Position numbers and translations under genes: made by a program
In this document: piece by piece, positions 1 through 9,725 of the stretch
Layout of the letters: the number at the start of each line of letters is the position of its first letter
How positions within the stretch are numbered: the stretch's first letter is position 1
The notes under the pieces: model-generated
What the model was told of the DNA's origin: nothing
The model's database searches: none
Seen by the model: the letters and a program-made list of their open reading frames with translations, nothing else
Assembly (NCBI GenBank): GCA_947493705.1
Contig: CANLSH010000011.1
Location: 1 to 64,000 of the forward strand
Length of the DNA stretch: 64,000 nt
Source of the DNA: an uncultured Arachnia sp.
Lineage (GTDB): Bacteria; Actinomycetota; Actinomycetes; Propionibacteriales; Propionibacteriaceae
Direction of reading: 5' to 3'

Positions 1-3000
1 GCTGGCGGGGCGGACGACGACCGGGATGGGGCGAAAGCGAAAGCGAAGGGGTCATCCCCGCGCTGGCGGGGCGGACGGGATCGGCTTCCATCGCCTCCTG
101 TGCCAGTAGGGGTCATCCCCGCGCTGGCGGGGCGGACTTGTTGGTTCAGGATCTCATTGCGCTTGCGCAGGGGTCATCCCCGCGCTGGCGGGGCGGACTC
201 TTTCGCGGCATGCCGCGGCGTCTCTGCCGGCGGGTCATCCCCGCGCTGGCGGGGCGGACCTGGCGGATGAGCGCCTTGATGGCATAGTGACCGGGTCATC
301 CCCGCGCTGGCGGGGCGGACCCGTGCAGAGGGTGAAGCCACCAACGCCCCATGGGGTCATCCCCGCGCTGGCGGGGCGGACAGTCGGGAAAGCTGCACAA
401 TGCTCTCATTTGGGGGGTCATCCCCGCGCTGGCGGGGCGGACAAATGTTGGGCGGCGACGGAGGGGCGGTTGCTGGGGTCATCCCCGCGCTGGCGGGGCG
501 GACGCAACAGGCCCAGCGACGCGAGTAGCGGCGGTGGGGTCATCCCCGCGCTGGCGGGGCGGACGAGGGTGCACGGTTGCCGCGGCTGGAGTTGCAGGGG
601 TCATCCCCGCGCTGGCGGGGCGGACGCGGGTAGTTATGGCCCTATGCCGCACCGTAAGGGGTCATCCCCGCGCTGGCGGGGCGGACGGCGAGGGTGTCAC
701 CATCCCTGCCGCCTGACCGGGGTCATCCCCGCGCTGGCGGGGCGGACGTACTTCAATCAGGTCTACGACATTCGTGATGGGGGTCATCCCCGCGCTGGCG
801 GGGCGGACTCCCTACGAGGCAGTCCCTCAGTGTTGATCAGGGGGTCATCCCCGCGCTGGCGGGGCGGACACGGTCTCCGACGACCGCTCAGGCGACGGGT
901 TGGGGTCATCCCCGCGCTGGCGGGGCGGACCGGGTAGGAGTCGGGATGGTTGGTGCACGGTAGGGGTCATCCCCGCGCTGGCGGGGCGGACTGGGCCGAC
1001 ATCGACCAGGAGCAGCGCAGAATGGGGTCATCCCCGCGCTGGCGGGGCGGACGGGGAAGCTGTGCGGGTGCGCTCGATGCCGTGGGGGTCATCCCCGCGC
1101 TGGCGGGGCGGACGCTACGGGGTCGGTGAGAATGACGACTGTGCGGGGGTCATCCCCGCGCTGGCGGGGCGGACGACGAATTCACCGAAGAAGCATGGGC
1201 CGACGCCGGGTCATCCCCGCGCTGGCGGGGCGGACGTCGTGGTCGGTCACAGTTGCCCCCCTTTGACGGGGTCATCCCCGCGCTGGCGGGGCGGACCGTA
1301 CATGCGTTCGATGACGTGCCGTTGCCGTCGGGTCATCCCCGCGCTGGCGGGGCGGACGTCGGCTGCGAATCCCTCCAGAACCCCTGCGGGTCATCCCCGC
1401 GCTGGCGGGGCGGACGTGGGGCGTTCGCTGGTGCGGGTGGCTGGCTGGGGGTCATCCCCGCGCTGGCGGGGCGGACCACCGAGCTTGTAATCTCGATACG
1501 GCAAGAAAGGGGTCATCCCCGCGCTGGCGGGGCGGACGAACCGGACCATCCGTGCCGCTGGGGGTCCCTGGGGTCATCCCCGCGCTGGCGGGGCGGACCA
1601 TGTGGGGCAGCGGCCGTCGGCCACGTTGAAGGGGTCATCCCCGCGCTGGCGGGGCGGACAAGATCGTGACCTTGTGCCCTGCCGGGATGGTGGGGTCATC
1701 CCCGCGCTGGCGGGGCGGACACAGTGTTGCTGCGTCCTCGCCCGCTGGTGGCGGGGTCATCCCCGCGCTGGCGGGGCGGACGGTTGCCCGCCTGCGGTGA
1801 CGACGTTCCCGCCGGGGTCATCCCCGCGCTGGCGGGGCGGACGGGTGGCTACGTTTGCAGCCGGCGCACCACACGGGGTCATCCCCGCGCTGGCGGGGCG
1901 GACTTCCCCCGGACAGTATGGAGCGCATCACCGCAGGGGTCATCCCCGCGCTGGCGGGGCGGACCACCGTCGGACGTGGAAGGTGTACGGCTGGCAGGGG
2001 TCATCCCCGCGCTGGCGGGGCGGACCGTGAGGGCAGACCACGCCTCCCAGTCGTACTGGGGTCATCCCCGCGCTGGCGGGGCGGACGGCCGACCATTGGG
2101 CACAGCCAGCCGTCGACCAGGGTCATCCCCGCGCTGGCGGGGCGGACACGGAATGGATTCCTGGTGCTGTGGTTCGGGTGGGGTCATCCCCGCGCTGGCG
2201 GGGCGGACGTCACCACCGACCCCGCGGCTTGGGCGTCGGACGGGTCATCCCCGCGCTGGCGGGGCGGACTGGCGCGGATTGGTATCCGATGCCGGCGCCC
2301 GGGGGTCATCCCCGCGCTGGCGGGGCGGACGTGGGCAGCTGGATCACTGATGCTTACGCTTGGGGGTCATCCCCGCGCTGGCGGGGCGGACGCTGATGAC
2401 ATGCGCGGCTCCGTGTCGGACTCAGGGTCATCCCCGCGCTGGCGGGGCGGACGACGCTCTCCGCGCGAAGACGACCGTACGAAAGGGGTCATCCCCGCGC
2501 TGGCGGGGCGGACTCTGATCGTGGATGGTCAGATCGGCTCTCCCGGGGGTCATCCCCGCGCTGGCGGGGCGGACTTCTAGTCGCCTGCCGGGTCCGCACG
2601 AAAAGAGGGGTCATCCCCGCGCTGGCGGGGCGGACGACGAGTCCGGTATTGAGCTGCCTGACGTGCTGGGGTCATCCCCGCGCTGGCGGGGCGGACAATG
2701 TGGCCGCTGTGAGCTTCACGGTGGAGCGGGGGTCATCCCCGCGCTGGCGGGGCGGACCGGGCCACCATCTTCTCAGTGGCTACGGTTCCGGGGTCATCCC
2801 CGCGCTGGCGGGGCGGACCGATGGGCCGATGAGGTGGAAGCCGGTGGGCTGGGGTCATCCCCGCGCTGGCGGGGCGGACTCTTGGTCCGCATATGTTGAA
2901 CACTTTGGATGCGGGTCATCCCCGCGCTGGCGGGGCGGACATCGTAGCGCTGGCTGCCCTGTGCGCCGCACCGGGGTCATCCCCGCGCTGGCGGGGCGGA

Positions 3001-5319
3001 CGGCGATCCACAACCGCCGTCACAAAATCGGGGGGGGTCATCCCCGCGCTGGCGGGGCGGACGCTAGTCCTTCCCACACGTCACCACCGGGAGAGGGGTC
3101 ATCCCCGCGCTGGCGGGGCGGACCACCGAAGAAGATCGACGGCTACGCGGCCACTGGGGTCATCCCCGCGCTGGCGGGGCGGACGCGGGCGGGTGATCCC
3201 CTGGTCCGAGCGGCTAGGGGTCATCCCCGCGCTGGCGGGGCGGACGTGACGGCGAGCATCCCTGCAAATAAGGGGCCGGGGTCATCCCCGCGCTGGCGGG
3301 GCGGACGATGAAGCAACACTGATCGTTGGCACGGCCAAGGGGTCATCCCCGCGCTGGCGGGGCGGACTGGCGCTCAATGATCGGACGCGCGAACCCCGTG
3401 GGGTCATCCCCGCGCTGGCGGGGCGGACCTTCTGCTTCACTTTGGCCGACACCACGTACTGGGGTCATCCCCGCGCTGGCGGGGCGGACGGTGTATGCCT
3501 TGATCTACGGACGGCGGGGCGGGGGTCATCCCCGCGCTGGCGGGGCGGACCAGGGTGTGATGTATGAGCGTCTGTCGTTGTTGGGGTCATCCCCGCGCTG
3601 GCGGGGCGGACGTACTCCAGAGCCGCACGGAACAAAGTTGCCTGGGGTCATCCCCGCGCTGGCGGGGCGGACCCGACATGGTCCGAGATGCGGTTGCCGA
3701 TGATGGGGTCATCCCCGCGCTGGCGGGGCGGACCCGTGTCGGACATGTCCGATCCGTCTGTCAAGGGGGTCATCCCCGCGCTGGCGGGGCGGACATTTGC
3801 ACGTCGTCCCCGGCCATCGTCATGTACGGGTCATCCCCGCGCTGGCGGGGCGGACCGCCGTGTGCAAGGCGACTGGTCAGGGGACATGGGGTCATCCCCG
3901 CGCTGGCGGGGCGGACAGCAGCCCAACCTTCTTCATTCCAGCCGAATACGGGTCATCCCCGCGCTGGCGGGGCGGACGCGCGTCACGTCGGAGCGTCGGA
4001 GCGCGTCACGGGGTCATCCCCGCGCTGGCGGGGCGGACAAGGTCTTGTGGATCAGATCGCAGACCTTGATGGGGTCATCCCCGCGCTGGCGGGGCGGACC
4101 TGCTTCGACCCGCCCGCAGCGATCACCTGCGGGGGTCATCCCCGCGCTGGCGGGGCGGACTGCCCAACGGCTCACCCCACTGGGCTTGATGACGGGTCAT
4201 CCCCGCGCTGGCGGGGCGGACATGTCGCCGTCACTGTCGATTCGCGACGCCTTGGGGTCATCCCCGCGCTGGCGGGGCGGACGACACCCCCAGCCCCGAT
4301 GACCTGCCTGACGACGGGTCATCCCCGCGCTGGCGGGGCGGACGATGACGAAGAAGAAGGCCCCTACGAGGACGACGGGTCATCCCCGCGCTGGCGGGGC
4401 GGACTCGGGCATCAGCGTGGTTCAGGTGTCCGTTACGGGGTCATCCCCGCGCTGGCGGGGCGGACTTCGGTTGTGTTCATGTGGGCCACGTTACCCTGGG
4501 GTCATCCCCGCGCTGGCGGGGCGGACAAGGGCCTTGCGGGCGAGGTAGGGAAGTCTCCGGGGTCATCCCCGCGCTGGCGGGGCGGACATCTGCCTGCTCG
4601 GGCTCCTGTTCGCCGCCCCGGGGTCATCCCCGCGCTGGCGGGGCGGACAGCGCGGCGCTTCTCCGAGTCCGTGAAATTCTGGGGTCATCCCCGCGCTGGC
4701 GGGGCGGACCCCCCAGACGCAGGCCACGCCCCCTCGGAATGGGGGTCATCCCCGCGCTGGCGGGGCGGACCGATCCCGCTTGGCTCGCTGACGGCGCCGT
4801 TGGGGGTCATCCCCGCGCTGGCGGGGCGGACCGCTCCGTCGCCAACAGTCGGGCGGTGGGGAAGGGGTCATCCCCGCGCTGGCGGGGCGGACGGCGCCGA
4901 AAGTTCTTTCGTGAACCCGGCATAGGGGTCATCCCCGCGCTGGCGGGGCGGACGTTGCTGGCGAGTTTTAGCCAGCCATTGATCTGGGGTCATCCCCGCG
5001 CTGGCGGGGCGGACGATTTGGACGCGACGATGGAAGCGCCATCGTTGGGGTCATCCCCGCGCTGGCGGGGCGGACTTGATCCTGTGCAGCCGGGCGAGAC
5101 GATCACAGGGGTCATCCCCGCGCTGGCGGGGCGGACTGGGTGCCAGTTGGTATTTGGCCCCGGCGTTGGGGGTCATCCCCGCGCTGGCGGGGCGGACTGT
5201 CAAGTGCTGTTTGGGTGTGTGTTCGAGCTGGGGTCATCCCCGCGCTGGCGGGGCGGACCGGCAAGCGTGTCCCGGTCGGGAAGCCGGTGCCGGGTCATCC
5301 CCGCGCTGGCGGGGCGGAC
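1..5319 (-). CRISPR. Type I-E CRISPR array, 88 repeats visible, continues past left edge
   Basis: Eighty-seven full copies of a 28-bp repeat lie between 49 and 5319, plus a copy cut by the window edge at 1-15. The crRNA strand is minus: the repeat starts GTCCGCCCCGCCAGC and ends GCGGGGATGACCC, with a CCCCGC/GCGGGG stem and a CAGC loop, the fold Cas6e cuts. By eye every copy is identical. The period is 61 bp throughout (28 + 33) except one 30-bp spacer at 1358-1387. The base following the repeat on the crRNA strand is strongly biased (C 72, G 13, T 2, A 0), so the functional unit is better viewed as 29 + 32, giving an 8-nt handle AUGACCC plus C/G/U. The leader end is at 5319 beside cas2, so the newest spacers are on the right and the oldest lie outside the window. 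Confidence 0.98.
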
Positions 5320-5363
5320 ACTACTTGGCTACGGCTTTCCCATGTAACTCCAACATGTTCGAA
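5320..5363 (-). promoter_or_regulatory. CRISPR leader (intergenic part)
   Basis: Only 44 bp separate the stop codon of cas2 from the first repeat. This stretch is less GC-rich than the array and holds the inverted arms CATGT and ACATG at 5342-5358. It must contain at least the leader-proximal integration signals, since new spacers enter here in type I-E systems. The space is short for a full leader with a promoter, so the array may be co-transcribed with cas2 or use a promoter inside the cas2 coding region. I see no convincing -35/-10 pair within it. Confidence 0.6.
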
Positions 5364-5699
5364 TCACTTGCGGCGTCGGTGTCTCCGCGCGTTGGACATT
5401 CTTCCAGACTGAGCAGGTGTGGTGGGCTCTGACGGTTTCGCCACGAGACTCAGGCCGTCCATGTCCACCGGAGTCCAATCGCTGCGAAGCGTGAGGAAGC
5501 CGAGGCCTTGTTCATTGCGCTCACGAAAAACCATGATCGCCCTCCCCTCGCGAGAATGTTCGAGAACTTGGCTCCAAAGACGAGCTCGGACACGCTGCGA
5601 GACCTTGCCAACGAAAACTCCTGGAGAGATTTCCAGCAGCCATCTGCTCACATGCCCCCGCAATCCAACCGGACAAGCAGTCAGCACCAGCACTACCAC
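5364..5699 (-). CDS. cas2: CRISPR-associated endoribonuclease Cas2 (type I-E)
   Basis: Protein of 111 aa. It is the structural partner of Cas1 in the integrase complex that inserts new spacers. The N-terminus (MVVLVLTACPVGLRGHVSRW) and the central segment SPGVFVGKVSQRVRARLW are typical of the Cas2e/CasD-type family rather than classical Cas2, and the length fits. The start overlaps the end of cas1 by 7 bp, indicating translational coupling at the end of the cas operon. The C-terminal 20 or so residues are basic and low in structure (RRHRRRK end). It ends 44 bp from the array, so its 3' end probably doubles as leader DNA. Confidence 0.93.
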   Translation of the reverse strand: MVVLVLTACPVGLRGHVSRWLLEISPGVFVGKVSQRVRARLWSQVLEHSREGRAIMVFRERNEQGLGFLTLRSDWTPVDMDGLSLVAKPSEPTTPAQSGRMSNARRHRRRK

Positions 5700-6640
5700 G
5701 GTAGGTCCTCCAAGGAATGGTTTATCCCTCCGACCGCCAGCCGATCGTCTGCATCCCAGAGATAAGTGATGTCGACGTCAAGCTCTTCCGGCTCGTCTGG
5801 GACCAAGAGTCTTCGGATGTCTTTCACACAACGTTCCAGCAGTCGGTGCCGATGAATTGCGTCGCGCATGGCTCGGCGCGTGTCGGCCGGGATGTCCTCA
5901 CTCCCAGAGGCCGCGACAGCGAAGGCCACTGGGACAGCTACTTCCATCTTGTACAGGTCAGCGATGTCGAAGACGAATGACCTGTCGTGACCGGTGTGGA
6001 CGAATCCCAGCGCAGGTGAGCAGCCGAGAGCGACGATCGCTGCATGCACAATGCCGTAAAGACAGGTGGTGGCAGCTGACAAGGCCATGTTCATCTCGTC
6101 GCTGGCCTCGAAGTCTGCAACGTCGTACTGGCGCCCCTTCCATGTTAGACCATGTTCCCGGGCGTGCTCGCGGTACAGACGCCTGACGCGTGCGCCCTCC
6201 TTGCCGCGAAGCTGCTGCATTGTTGCGCTCGCCGCATCATCATCCGGGAAGCGCATGGCATACATCTGACGAGCCACGGCCAGCCTGCTGTTGCGGTTTG
6301 TCACAGCATGCGTCTGGGCTTCGAGGAGCCGTGACGAGCGTGACAGCGGCCGACCGTGGGCGTAGTAGCGCACGCCCTCCTCGCCCGCCCAGATCGACGA
6401 TGTCCCGCTGTCTGCCAAGAGCACCATCGCTTGGTGGGTGATGGAGGTACCCGGTCCGAGAATGACGACACTGATCATGGCTGCGGGAACGTGCACGGTT
6501 CCCTTCTGCATGCTGACCGTGATCGCATTGGAGTCACGATGGACGACAGCCCGCTCGACGTACAGGAACGAGACACGATCTGTGAGCCGTGCCAGATCCT
6601 GCACGTCGGCAGGTGGCATTCCAGGGATCGGTTTGATCAT
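5693..6640 (-). CDS. cas1: CRISPR-associated integrase Cas1 (type I-E)
   Basis: Protein of 315 aa, the catalytic subunit of the Cas1-Cas2 spacer integrase. The metal-binding triad can be placed by comparison with E. coli Cas1: Glu148 in QLRGKEGARVR, His215 in GFVHTGHDRSF, and Asp228 in DIADLYK. The order and spacing match the I-E branch (E141, H208, D221 in E. coli). All catalytic residues are present, so adaptation should be functional, which agrees with the very long array. It overlaps cas6e by 4 bp (ATGA) upstream and cas2 by 7 bp downstream. Confidence 0.97.
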   Translation of the reverse strand: MIKPIPGMPPADVQDLARLTDRVSFLYVERAVVHRDSNAITVSMQKGTVHVPAAMISVVILGPGTSITHQAMVLLADSGTSSIWAGEEGVRYYAHGRPLSRSSRLLEAQTHAVTNRNSRLAVARQMYAMRFPDDDAASATMQQLRGKEGARVRRLYREHAREHGLTWKGRQYDVADFEASDEMNMALSAATTCLYGIVHAAIVALGCSPALGFVHTGHDRSFVFDIADLYKMEVAVPVAFAVAASGSEDIPADTRRAMRDAIHRHRLLERCVKDIRRLLVPDEPEELDVDITYLWDADDRLAVGGINHSLEDLPW

Positions 6641-7299
6641 ATGGGCGCCAGTGTGAGCAAGCCGCAGCCGTAGGCCTTGGCGCTTCCAATACCCTCAAGC
6701 AGCGTTCGCCGAAGCAGATCTGCGTCCGTCACCCGCAGCACCCCGTCAAAACGAACAGCGGTGATTGCGACCCGCTGAGATGCACCGGGCTTTTCGCCAC
6801 TCTGCCGACGAAAGTTCTCCGCTCGCCGCCCGCTGACTATGAATGATTCGTCGTTGACCTCAAAGCCCAGTTTGCCTCCACGGTCAATGAGCCACTCCTG
6901 AAGATGCCGAACTCCAATGACGGGAACCCGTTTGCCGCGGTTGAGCGACGTGGGGTCCTTGACATCTCTGACGCTACGGACGGGGTTGGCAGCCAGACGG
7001 AACCTCCATTTCTGGCCGATTTCAAGGCGGTCGAGAAACGGTTGGTACTCCGTCGTCTGCCAACCGTCTTCGACGGGAAGATCAGCCTGCTCCAGCAACG
7101 ACGAGAAGTCGGGCTTCGACGAACTGGTCACCAGCAACTGCAGGCCTGACGGGTCGTCGTCCAGGCGCCACAATAGACGGGTGGCGCCATCCTGATGCGA
7201 GGCGGACGAGGCGACGACGGCGTGAATCCTCTGGGGCGAGGCAAGCAACCGTCGGGCTCCTCGACGTGAGGGGTCGATCCAAATTCGTGAAAGATACAT
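6637..7299 (-). CDS. cas6e: CRISPR pre-crRNA endoribonuclease Cas6e
   Basis: Protein of 220 aa that cuts the precursor transcript at the base of each repeat hairpin and stays on the 3' stem as a Cascade subunit. The N-terminal MYLSRIWID start, the likely catalytic histidine in PQRIHAVV (about residue 26), and the C-terminal glycine-rich loop GIGSAKAYGCGLLTL are all characteristic of CasE/Cse3. The repeat hairpin CCCCGC-CAGC-GCGGGG fits its cleavage rule, leaving an 8-nt 5' handle. It touches cas5e by one base and overlaps cas1 by four. Confidence 0.96.
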   Translation of the reverse strand: MYLSRIWIDPSRRGARRLLASPQRIHAVVASSASHQDGATRLLWRLDDDPSGLQLLVTSSSKPDFSSLLEQADLPVEDGWQTTEYQPFLDRLEIGQKWRFRLAANPVRSVRDVKDPTSLNRGKRVPVIGVRHLQEWLIDRGGKLGFEVNDESFIVSGRRAENFRRQSGEKPGASQRVAITAVRFDGVLRVTDADLLRRTLLEGIGSAKAYGCGLLTLAPI

Positions 7300-7979
7300 C
7301 AGGCACCCCTCACGGCACCAAAGAAGTCGGGCTGGTCACGGCCCTCGGGATTGTCCACCTCAACCGCTTGTGGTCTGTGCACTGCACGCCAGCCGTAGCG
7401 CCTTCGTTCCTGGCTGAAACTGATGGGAACGTCAGGTCGCTGTTCGACGGGGCCGTTGTACTCACGACCTGCATCTACCGCCAACGGCAGCCGAACATGC
7501 TTTGACTGCTCGCGTCGATACCAAGGGGCCGCCAACCAGTCATGGGTACGTAACGCAGTCTCGAGGTCAGTTTCGATGATTCCCAGCGACACTCGTCCCT
7601 GCGTGGGGCAGGACCTACGCCCCAAATAGAGGGGGAAAGCGGGTCTTCGCAACGCATCGTGCAATGCCGAGAGCAGCGCATGGTCTCCTTCCACCCCAGC
7701 CAGGAATACCGCGTCCATGAGGTAGTAGCGGGTTGACAGCGGGGCACCTTGAGCGGTGTGAAAGTCACGCATCAGCCTTCCCTCTTGATCCGTTCGCACC
7801 CCGAAACGTAGGGCGGCCAAGTCCACGAGCGTGTCCGAGCGGCGCCGTCCCTGTGCCGCAGCGAGCAAGCCCAGCACCCCGGATTTCGTCGGCTGTTCCC
7901 GCGTTTCACGCACGGCGAATCGGCTGCTGTCTCCCCACGCCTGCATGGGACCAGCCAGACGGAGCAACAACACACTCAT
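7299..7979 (-). CDS. cas5e: Cascade subunit Cas5e (CasD)
   Basis: Protein of 226 aa, the subunit that binds the 5' handle of the crRNA and caps the Cas7 backbone. The opening MSVLLLRLAGPMQAWGDSSR carries the family hallmark (LxGPMQAWG), followed by TREQPTKSGVLGLLAAAQGR, the conserved P-x-KSGVxGLLAAALG-like stretch, and LGRRSCPTQGRVSLG. Length matches the family. The start overlaps the stop of cas7e by 4 bp (ATGA), so the two Cascade subunits are translationally coupled. Confidence 0.96.
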   Translation of the reverse strand: MSVLLLRLAGPMQAWGDSSRFAVRETREQPTKSGVLGLLAAAQGRRRSDTLVDLAALRFGVRTDQEGRLMRDFHTAQGAPLSTRYYLMDAVFLAGVEGDHALLSALHDALRRPAFPLYLGRRSCPTQGRVSLGIIETDLETALRTHDWLAAPWYRREQSKHVRLPLAVDAGREYNGPVEQRPDVPISFSQERRRYGWRAVHRPQAVEVDNPEGRDQPDFFGAVRGA

Positions 7980-9097
7980 GCCGAAGCGCCCAGCGTGGAC
8001 CTGACATACTTACCGACGCCTTCCACCAACGCGGGGAACGACTGAACTTCACCGAGGGTCTCCAGAGGAGCAGCCACATCGCCCACACGGGTGACCCACA
8101 CCGCTTTTGGAGCCTCTCCGAATGCTTCATCCAGCTCGCTGGCATGCTTGGCCAACGCCTCGCACGAACTGTGGATATAGCCGTTGTCTGACAGCCTGAT
8201 GGCGTCCTCAAAGGCGCCCACGAGACTGACTCCCTGGCCGTCTCTGGCCATCACCACCACTCCGTGCGGCAGCGTTGCATTGGCGAAAGTGTTCTGTTTT
8301 CCGCTCGGCATGGCCTTGACGAACCCAGTCAGGAACGCCTCCACGGCTCGGACGGTTGCCTCCGGGTCACCGAGATTTTCGTTGAGTCCGTCCAGAGAGA
8401 CCGTCGCATACCGGTACATCGTGGAAGAGTTGTACTCAATGGTGCCCATCATTCCGGCGCCCGACTCATCGGCAGGGTTGTAATCATCAACAGCGGTGTA
8501 GAAGTCGAATTCGGGGTCGACGGCGTGGGTGGAGAGAGCGTGTGCCACCTGTACGGCGGCGTCGACGTTGAGATCGGGATCGTTGGCCACCATGCGGCCG
8601 AACAAGGACAGTGAGATGCCATAGTCGCGCTTGACCGCTTGTTTGGCGGCATGCGCAGGCACCTTGCCCAATTCATGTTCGATGGCAAGCTCGGCCAATT
8701 TGTCGAGTTGGACATTGCTGAAGAAGACAAGATATTGCGTCGTGGATGGCTTCTCGGGACCGGTGTCCGCCTTGCTCTTGCGAGCCTTTTCTTCTTTCAG
8801 GCCCAGCCCTCCGAGAGCTCCCCAGGCGCCCTTCACAGCTTCCTCCTGGGTTGTCCTGGGGCTACGCTCGATGATTCGTTCGGCTATGAGTTCGGCCGCC
8901 CGTTTGGTCCGGATTCCCAACTCGTCCATATTCAGTAGCTCCGCGAAGCTGTCACGGGCGGCACGTTTCCATGCTTGGCTGCTCACTCTGGCGCGGCGCA
9001 CTCCGCCGTAAACGGCAGTCTTGGGTGAGCCATTGTCGTCGCGATTGATGTTGCTGGGTGGCACCGACTGGATGATGTGGATGTCGATGGATGCCAT
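7976..9097 (-). CDS. cas7e: Cascade backbone subunit Cas7e (CasC)
   Basis: Protein of 373 aa, present in six copies along the crRNA in Cascade. The start was placed at the ATG at 9097 because GAGGAG lies a few bases upstream and the protein then begins MASIDIHIIQSVPPSNINRD, the conserved family N-terminus. The next landmark, GGVRRARVSSQAWKRAAR, is the RNA-binding RxRVSSQxxKRxxR motif. The central TIEYNSSTMYRYATV stretch and the NTFANATLPHG region also match CasC. It follows cse2 with one base between stop and start. Confidence 0.97.
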   Translation of the reverse strand: MASIDIHIIQSVPPSNINRDDNGSPKTAVYGGVRRARVSSQAWKRAARDSFAELLNMDELGIRTKRAAELIAERIIERSPRTTQEEAVKGAWGALGGLGLKEEKARKSKADTGPEKPSTTQYLVFFSNVQLDKLAELAIEHELGKVPAHAAKQAVKRDYGISLSLFGRMVANDPDLNVDAAVQVAHALSTHAVDPEFDFYTAVDDYNPADESGAGMMGTIEYNSSTMYRYATVSLDGLNENLGDPEATVRAVEAFLTGFVKAMPSGKQNTFANATLPHGVVVMARDGQGVSLVGAFEDAIRLSDNGYIHSSCEALAKHASELDEAFGEAPKAVWVTRVGDVAAPLETLGEVQSFPALVEGVGKYVRSTLGASA

Positions 9098-9098
9098 G

Positions 9099-9725
9099 TC
9101 AGTTCTCCTCGGTGGGGGTGGTGATGGTGGTTTCAGGTTGCGGGGACTGGTGGTGAAGGGCGCGACCCCATGCCAAGCGGACGCGGGGCGCGCGGTCAGG
9201 GAATTGCAGAGTGTAGAGATCTGCTGCGAGCTGGCCGTAGTCGAAACCAATGGATGTTTCGTGATCTGACCGCATCATGCCGACGAGTTGTCTCAGACCG
9301 CGAACTCTTGACGTGTGTGTCTGACCCATGGCCGCGCTCTGGAACCGTTTGAGGGTTGACTCGTCCAGTCCTTCGCCCCGTGATCGGGCTCGGGCCAGGG
9401 TCCCGACCGCCGTTCCGATGGGTACCTTTGGCCGGTGCATACGCTCTCCGCGCGATGTCTGGTGATGAGCAAACAAAACCAACGCAGATTGGATCGCCCG
9501 CTCTGCTCGTGAGGGGTCGCTGTATTCTGACTCCAGTTCGCTTGGCATGCCGTCGAACAGCAGGCTCCACGCTTGGGGATCGTCGCCGGGCTCGGTCAGA
9601 CCGGCGTGGCGGAGCGCCGCCAAACCGGCAACGGCGTTGGCGGTTCGTTCGACGTAGCCAGCCTGCAGTCCGAAGACCTTGGAGCCGACGTAAGTTTTAA
9701 TGAGTGCTGTGGGCGAGGGTGACAT
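9099..9725 (-). CDS. cse2: Cascade small subunit Cse2 (CasB)
   Basis: Protein of 208 aa, the small helical subunit that forms a dimer on the belly of Cascade and stabilises the R-loop. Motif support is moderate because the family diverges quickly: the stretch THTSRVRGLRQLVGMMRS and the C-terminal DYGQLAADLYTLQFPD RVRLAWGR pattern are family-like (LRxLVxLLR ... DyxxLAxDLxxWQ). Position between cse1 and cas7 and length settle the call. It overlaps the 3' end of cse1 by 29 bp. Confidence 0.94.
   Translation of the reverse strand: MSPSPTALIKTYVGSKVFGLQAGYVERTANAVAGLAALRHAGLTEPGDDPQAWSLLFDGMPSELESEYSDPSRAERAIQSALVLFAHHQTSRGERMHRPKVPIGTAVGTLARARSRGEGLDESTLKRFQSAAMGQTHTSRVRGLRQLVGMMRSDHETSIGFDYGQLAADLYTLQFPDRAPRVRLAWGRALHHQSPQPETTITTPTEEN

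Noticed and set aside
287..5347. Long open frames through the CRISPR array (for example 3564-4925 and 4481-5347)
   Set aside because: They arise because a 61-bp period cycles the repeat through three frames without stops; they encode only the repeat translations and are not genes.
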